This document shows positions 57,680 to 64,000 of a DNA stretch of 64,000 nt, piece by piece. The stretch's first letter is position 1; each line of letters starts with the position of its first letter. Source of the DNA: Cryptomeria japonica (taxonomy: Eukaryota > Streptophyta > Pinopsida > Cupressales > Cupressaceae); the NCBI RefSeq assembly GCF_030272615.1, contig NC_081415.1, positions 268,200,425-268,264,424 on the forward strand, given 5' to 3'. The translations under genes and the position numbers were made by a program. The notes beneath the pieces were generated by a model, which saw only the letters and a list, made by a program, of their open reading frames with translations, did no database searches and was not told where the DNA came from.

Positions 57680-59209
57680 TGTTGGCATTATAACAGACAA
57701 GGAGAGATTGTTGGCATTTCAATAAGGATATTGAGAAGGTTGTTGATGATTATGGATATAACTGATCAAGGATGTTTTAATGTCTCAATATTATTATTTT
57801 GTCATTGATGTCAAGAGATTGATTTTCTAATTTAGTATGATGTTGCCATATCTTAAGAAGTATGATTTGATGAGTATAAAGATGTCAGTAAAAGACACAG
57901 AAAGAATATGATGAATAAGGGGAGAAATAAGTTATTCAATGGGCAACTATTACCGAGTTAGACAATGATGAGATCATGATGTTTAGATTGTTTTGATATC
58001 ATACATATGTTATTGATTGTAAGGTTAATACTATACTATGTTACTGAGCAAAGAACCTAGTCGATAAACCCTAAGGAACCTAGTCGGTAAAGCCTAAGGT
58101 TATCGCTATCGGTTAATGAAGGTGGAATGTCTACCGAGTGAAGTTTAGTATTTACCAAGTTGCTACCGAGTTGTAATAGAATGCATTGAATGAATAAAAG
58201 CATTATTTAATAAAGGAAGCTGATGAGCTGGCTATGATTAAATGATTGGTATGTCGTGAATGAAGTTTGTTAAAAAATCTATGGCTAAGGAAAATCGGTA
58301 GGAAGATCTATAGCTTAGATTGAACCGCAATACCCTAGCACAAGTTCCAAGAAATGTATGCAAGTTCCAAGGTGAGGTAAAACATTTTTAGATCGAAGGA
58401 TACATTGAACCTGGTCAAGATTAAAGATCTGATGGCTATGATTGATCATGGGAAATGTGATCAAGGAGATTAAGCGGTTGGCGAATTGTTTATAAATAAG
58501 GAACTATTGATAAACAATGTATGCGGGCAAGTGTATGCACAGGGATGCTACATAGTGATTACCGAGCACTAAAGCTTGAAGACCTATTTTGAATAATAGA
58601 ATATAGAGCCCAGCAGATGGACAAGATTAGTTCTATGTCTATATTGTATTGAGCAAATAAGAATCTGGTTTAGCATTTTAGATGTGAAGTTGCAGATAGA
58701 TTTTATTACTGTTATTTTGTAAAGTGACAGAAAATCTCTTAACCGAGTAGACTTAATAGTTTTATTTGTAAAACCCTCTAGCAAGGTGACATTCTGATTG
58801 AGTGTTTGAAATCCTTTAACAAGGTCACTTCTAACAAGGTGAAGATCCTAACAGATATGAGGGAAATCCCTTAACCGGGTCACATCTAGCAATGTGTTTG
58901 TAATCTTTAATAGGATTTGCTTTTAACCAAGCATACTCTAGAAGAGTATATTTCTTAGTGGGTCCGAAATCCCACAGTAGTTTTTCCCTATTTGGGTTTC
59001 CACGTTAAATCTGGTGTTATGAGTGTTATGATGTTTATATGCTTTTCAGTTTGCATGTTTAGCAGTTTTGATTATATTACTGAAGTATATGTTACTGAGG
59101 TTGAATCTGATGTTTTTATGGAAGATTAAGTTTGTATGATTCACCCCCCCCCCCCCTCTCATCTTATTAGCTTGGCATCTGTACTTAACATTAAGTATCA
59201 GAACTATCA
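57680..59209 (+). repeat. C1 5' LTR
   Basis: 1530 bp, TGTTGGCATTATAAC...ACTATCA. It has C13 at 59144-59156 near its 3' end. ACCGAG words recur through it and the internal part. Confidence 0.85.
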
Positions 59210-59211
59210 AT

Positions 59212-59224
59212 TGGTATCAGAGCC
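59212..59224 (+). promoter_or_regulatory. C1 primer binding site (tRNA-Met type)
   Basis: TGGTATCAGAGCC two bases after the LTR end; the complement of initiator tRNA-Met. Confidence 0.9.
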
Positions 59225-59273
59225 TTGGACTCCAGAAGAAAAGTTTAAAGGTACTTGAGGCAAAGATCCAAAC

Positions 59274-60305
59274 ATGTATAAGAGGGATGCACCGAAGCTG
59301 AACAAGTCAAGTTTCTCTACACGACAGAAAAGGATGAAGCTGCACCTATCAGGAGTTGGAGAATATGTTGTATATTATCTAGAGAATGATTTCATCACAC
59401 CGAGCACCTATCCATTGACAATGGAAGAGATAAAGGCAAAGCAAGAACATATCCAAGCAATGATTAAAATAACATCTGCATTGACCAATTCAGAGTTTAA
59501 TGATCTAGAAGGCTGCAATGATGCAAAGGCAATGTGGGACAAGCTCATATCTGTGTATGGAGGAGATGAACATGTTCAAAGAGAAAAAGTGGATAGTCTA
59601 AGAGGGCAAGTTGAATCTATGAGGATGAATGAAGGTGAGAACATAACCCAGTACAGTACAAGACTAAAGGAGATTGTCAATCAAATCAAAGGAGCAGGTG
59701 GAACCATTGAAGAAAAGGATATAACAAGTAAGTTGTTAAGAACCCTTCTACTAGCTTATGCAATCCGAGTCTCTACAATCAATGAATTGAGGTCTGTACC
59801 GAATATGTCAGTTTCTTTAGATGCTACTATTGGTAAGCTACATGCATTTGAGTTAAGTAACTTTGATAATAGTGGGTCATTGGTAAATAAAGTTGAATCT
59901 ACATTTAGTTATTTTCACATTGGTGAATCTAATGATTACAATGATAGAATGAGTAAGTACACTAAAGGGGATCACAGTGGAGCAAGTGAAATATTTTGCA
60001 AGAACATGGAGGAAGTACACAAACTGTATAAAGAAATCAGAAAGCAAGAAGAGTTTGAAGCACTTTTAGCTAGAAGGTTACCGAGAGGCAAAGGTAAGTA
60101 TAAAGGAAAACTACCTTTGAAATGTTTCAATTGTGATAAGATAGGACATATGGCTTCTAACTATCTTGACAAAGAATCTACTGAGAAGAGAGATTACAGA
60201 GATGATAGACAGAAAGATAATCATTACAAAGGACACCGAGACTTCAGAAGAAGAGATAGAAAGTCATGCTTAATAGCTGATGAGGAATCCAATGATGATA
60301 AATAA
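59274..60305 (+). pseudogene. C1 gag
   Basis: A 343-codon copia gag of the UBN2/Retrotran_gag type, starting MYKRDAPK about 50 bp after the primer site. It has AMWDKLISVYGG, LRGQVESMRM and LKEIVNQIK blocks, a basic RGKGKYKGK segment and a zinc knuckle CFNCDKIGHMASNY (60123-60164). In the knuckle the last Cys is replaced by Tyr, so zinc binding is probably impaired. The frame ends at TAA 60303-60305 and continues directly into protease, as in single-ORF copia elements, which suggests that the stop is a mutation. Confidence 0.9.
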
Positions 60306-63300
60306 GATGAAACTGATACAAAGGAAGTAGTTTATGTGGCTATCAAAGATGGATCAGATGAAGAAAGGTATGAAGAAAAATCCCTAATATCTCACATAAA
60401 TACTAATGATTCTTGGATCATAGATAGTGGATGCTCACATCACATGACAGGTGATAAACACAAGTTTGTTATGTTAGAAGACTATGATGGAGGCTATGTA
60501 AGATTTGGTAATGATGCACCATGTCCAGTAAAAGGTAAAGGATCCATAACACTTCTTGACAATGCAAAGTGAAATGATATTTATTGGGTTGAAGGTTTGA
60601 AATATAATTTGTTGAGTGTAGCATAGCTAAACAATACAGGATACCGAATAGAATTTTAGAATGGAATTGTTAAAGTTCATGACAAGCATGAAAAGTTAGC
60701 TGCTACCGGGACACAAACAAAAAGTAATACATTTCCTCTTGACTCAACTCGAAATAAGTGTCTATATGCAAAGATAGATGATACCTGGTTATGGCATAAA
60801 AGGTTTTGTCATGTAAATTTTGAAAATCTTATCAAAATAAGCAAGAAGCACCAAGTAAGAGGTCTACCGAGTTTGGAAAAACTTGAGAATGCTATGTGTC
60901 GAGGATGCCAGTTAGGTAAAATGACAAGATCAAGCTTTACAAGTAAGTCCTACACCTCTAAGGGAATTTTAGATCTTGTGCACACTGATCTTTGTGGTCC
61001 TATGAAAGTTCAAAGTTATTATGGTGATAAATATTTCATATTATTTGTGGATGATTACTCAAGGATGATGTCAGTAATGTTTTTAAAAGAAAAATCAGAA
61101 GCTTTTCAAATGTTTAAATGGTACAAGGCAAGAGTTGAAAATGAAACAAGAAGACAACTGAAATGTCTTAGATCAGATAGAGGAGAGTTCACATCTGATG
61201 AGTTCAACTTATACTACAATGATCATGGTATTAAAAGACAAGTCTCTGCACCGAGAACTCCACAACAAAATGGAATTGCTGAGAGAAGAAACAGATCTAT
61301 TGTGGATTGTGCCAGAACCCTGATGATTGAAAAGAAAGTGCCACAAACATTTTGGAGAGAAGCAATAAGCATAGCAGTTTACACCCTGAACCGAGTACAA
61401 CTGAAGAAAGGAACTTTGAAGACACCATATGAAATCTGGTATGACAAGAAACCTAATGTAAGTTATTTCAAAATCTTTGGAAGTAGATGTTATGTACACA
61501 AAGATGATAGAAATGGAAAGATTGATCAGAAAAGTGAAGAAGGAACATTTCTTGGTTATTCTTCTAGAAGTAAAGCATTTAAATGTATGATCAAATCATC
61601 TAACAAAATAGTAGAAAGTGCAAATGTGAAAATTGATGAATTTGCAGAAAGAAATGATGAAGGAAACTCCAAAGAACCAGAAGATTATGATGAATTTGTC
61701 TATGTTCAACCGACAAGTCTTACCAAGAAAACTGCAGAAGGAAATGAAGAGAATATTCAGTTACCGAGTGATGAAGAAGATCATACAGAGCCTACTGAGC
61801 CTGTATTAGCCAAGTATGTCAGAAGACATCGCGCATCAAGTCAGATTATAGGAGATAAGGATGATCTAGTGATGACAAGTAACAAACTGAGACAGAACAC
61901 ATGTCTGATATCTGAATTTGAACCGAGAATAGTGAAAGAGGCATTTAACAGTGAAGATTGGATAAATGCTATGACAGAAGAGATTGATCAAATCAAGAAG
62001 AATGACACATGGACTCTAATCCCAAGACCAAAGGACAAAAATGTAATCGATACCAAGTGGATTTTTAGAAACAAGCTGAATGAAAAAGGCGAGGTCATTC
62101 GAAATAAAGCTAGACTAGTTTGCAAAGGTTATGCCCAAGAAGAAGGAATTGATTATGGTGAAACTTTTGCACCTGTGGCTAGACTTGAAGGAGTAAGAAC
62201 ATTGTTGGCATATGCTACTTTCAAGAATTTCAAGGTATATCAAATGGATGTCAAATCTGCATTTCTGAATGGTATATTAGAAGAAGTTTTTATTGAACAA
62301 CCTGAAGGATTTGTTGAAGACAAGAATAAAGATCAGGTATGTAAATTGAACAAAGCTTTATATGGTCCAAAACAAGCACCTAGAGCATGGTATGAGAGAT
62401 TGCACTCTTATTTGATCAAGATTGGTTTTATAAGAACAAGTGAAAACAGTAACATGTACATGAAGAATGATGAAAATGGAATACTGATCTTAGCCATATC
62501 TGTTGATGATATTATCTTTTGTGGAAATGACTCTCTATGTAAGAACTTTGGAAATGAAATGAGCAAAGAATTTGAGATGTCATTAATCGGTGAGATAAAG
62601 TATTTTATAGGTTTATAGATACTGCAAATGAAAAATGAGATTTTCATTACTCAATCCAAGTACATAAAAGAAATCTTGAAGAAATTTGGAATGGAGGATT
62701 CAAAACTAGTAAGTACTCCTATGACTACCAACTGTAAATTATCAAAGAATGATGAATCTGCATCTATTGATGAGACACTTTACCGATCCATGATTGGAAA
62801 GCTACAATATGTTGTTCACAGCAGGCCAGACATAGCACATGTAGTAGGTATAGTTGCAAGATTCTCTGTAGATCCTAAGGAAACACACATGACAGCAATC
62901 AAGAGAATTTTCAGATACTTGAAAGGCACTAAGGATTATGGCTTAGTATATCAGAAAGGAAATGACTTTGATTTAAAAGTTTATACTGATGTTGATTGGG
63001 CAGGCAACATTGATGACAGGAAAAGCACAAGTGGAGGAGCTTTCTTTTTAGGAGAAAGACTAGTGAGTTGGCTTAGCAAGAAACAAGGATGTGTTTCACA
63101 GTCAACAGCAGAAGCTGAATACGTTGCTGCAGCATTGAATTGCACCAACATAGCATGGATCAAACAACTGTTGGAAGGTATAAATGAGAAAGTTACCGAG
63201 CCAGTAACTATATTCTGTGACAATATTAGTGCCATTAACATTTCAAAGAATCTTGTTATGCACTCTAGGACTAAGCACATCTTTATCAAATATCATTATC

Positions 63301-63452
63301 TTAGAGAAGAAGCTCAAGAGAAGAAAGTGGTATTGGAATATGTTAGCACAAAGGAACAAATAGCAGATATCTTCACCAAGCCACTGCCAAGGGACACTTT
63401 TGAGTATCTCAGAAGTAAGTTAGGGGTCCTACCCCTATCTTCTACTTACTGA
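60306..63452 (+). pseudogene. C1 pol: protease, integrase, RT, RNase H
   Basis: All in the frame of gag. Protease has SWIIDSGCSHHM (60413-60448). The GAG_pre-integrase region has LWHKRFCH and CRGCQLGK. The integrase core has HTDLCGP, RSDRGEF and GIAERRNR (Asp, Asp, Glu). RT has [25 protein letters not shown] and the VDD active site at 62500-62508. RNase H has YTDVDWAG, STAEAEYVA and CDNISA and ends TKPLPRDTF. Stops: TGA 60570-60572, TAG 60624-60626, TAG 60657-60659 and TAG 62616-62618. No frameshift. Otherwise every catalytic motif is present. The 3' UTR before the polypurine tract is about 390 bp. Confidence 0.93.
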
Positions 63453-63845
63453 CCGAGTTCGATGAAAGCATCAATTCGATGACCCTACAGAATATCTTTT
63501 AGGAGTTGATGTTGATTTACACACTTTAGGAGGTTTTCTAAAGGTGTGCAGGAAACAATACAGGAAAAAAAAATTGATGACATAAATGCTCTGACCGAGA
63601 CTAAGTTGACACATAACAGCAGGAAATCACTTCATACAGAAAGAAGTTATGTTTTAGTTCTTTACTTTTTGGCATTGTTGTCAAAGGGGGAGAAGACTGA
63701 AGAAAAGGAAGACTGAAGAGAAAAGAGGAGAAGACTAATGTATGGGGGATAATTCTGATGACAGGAGGAGAGCATTTCAGCATTTCAAAATCTCACAGCA
63801 ATCCGAATCAATTAGGTCAAATCAATTGGTTTTGCCATCAATGCC
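63453..63845 (+). other. C1 3' untranslated region
   Basis: Non-coding stretch between pol and the polypurine tract. No ORF of note. Confidence 0.6.
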
Positions 63846-63857
63846 AAAGGGGGAGAT
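63846..63857 (+). promoter_or_regulatory. C1 polypurine tract
   Basis: AAAGGGGGAGAT directly before the 3' LTR. Confidence 0.9.
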
Positions 63858-64000
63858 TGTTGGCATTATAACAGACAAGGAGAGATTGTTGGCATTTCAA
63901 TAAGGATATTGAGAAGGTTGTTGATGATTATGGATATAACTAATGAAGGATGTTTTATTGTCTTAATATTATTATTTTGTCATTGATGTCAAGAGATTGA
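63858..64000 (+). repeat. C1 3' LTR, first 143 bp
   Basis: Matches 57680-57822 with four substitutions; the rest lies beyond the window. Confidence 0.9.

Larger units (their letters stand above)
57680..64000 (+). mobile_element. C1: Ty1/copia element, runs off the right edge
   Basis: 5' LTR 57680-59209, primer site 59212, gag 59274-60305, pol to 63452, polypurine tract 63846-63857, 3' LTR from 63858 to the window end. The first 143 bp of the LTRs differ at four sites (2.8%), so C1 is young. gag and pol lie in one frame with five stops and no frameshift. Confidence 0.95.

Overview
The window looks like intergenic DNA of a large, repeat-rich seed-plant genome. It is AT-rich and I found no credible host gene. 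Almost all of it is nested LTR retrotransposons (Ty3/gypsy Tat-like and chromovirus types, Ty1/copia), one large LINE, a LINE-like tail, microsatellites and degenerate telomere-like repeats. A gymnosperm such as a conifer would fit, but the sequence alone does not prove this. Most elements carry in-frame stop codons with few frameshifts, which is decay mainly by point mutation.

Layout (element names are mine). E1 (1 to ~4860, +) is the 3' part of a gypsy element: integrase C-terminus, a long third ORF (1322-3709), polypurine tract (PPT) and 3' LTR. M1 (~4960-10382, -) is a gag-bearing gypsy remnant; a LINE-like tail (10000-10348) with a 14-bp target duplication sits in its LTR. T1 (10383-29782, +) is a degenerate Tat element split by G1 (13116-22290, -), a chromovirus with gag, protease, RT, RNase H, integrase and chromodomain. 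G1 is itself split just upstream of its chromodomain by N1 (14202-17053, -), a non-autonomous LTR element with a perfect 5-bp target duplication. T1 resumes with integrase, a degenerate antisense plant-mobile-domain (PMD) gene, PPT and 3' LTR.

M2 (29783-52781, -) is a non-autonomous Tat-like element that received two insertions. L1 (33304-37474, +) is a LINE with a 13-bp target duplication. T2 (39083-51810, +) is a complete-length Tat element with 1671-bp LTRs about 2.6% different and target duplication AAAGT. T2 carries protease, RT, RNase H, a second archaeal-type RNase H and integrase, and on the opposite strand a PMD gene with at least two predicted introns. The stretch 52782-57679 holds a copia scrap, a possible LTR, a duplicated block and telomere-like repeats. 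C1 (57680 to beyond the window, +) is a young copia element with gag and pol in one frame broken only by stop codons.

Points that stand out: (1) L1 carries an extra ORF after its RNase H whose N-terminal domain is homologous to the third ORF of gypsy element E1; (2) the antisense PMD gene occurs in two Tat elements, and one of its introns holds a tandem array of a motif also found in the LTR; (3) there are two apparent autonomous/non-autonomous pairs, T2/M2 (same tRNA-Trp-like primer site and PPT) and C1/N1 (37 identical bases across PPT and LTR start).
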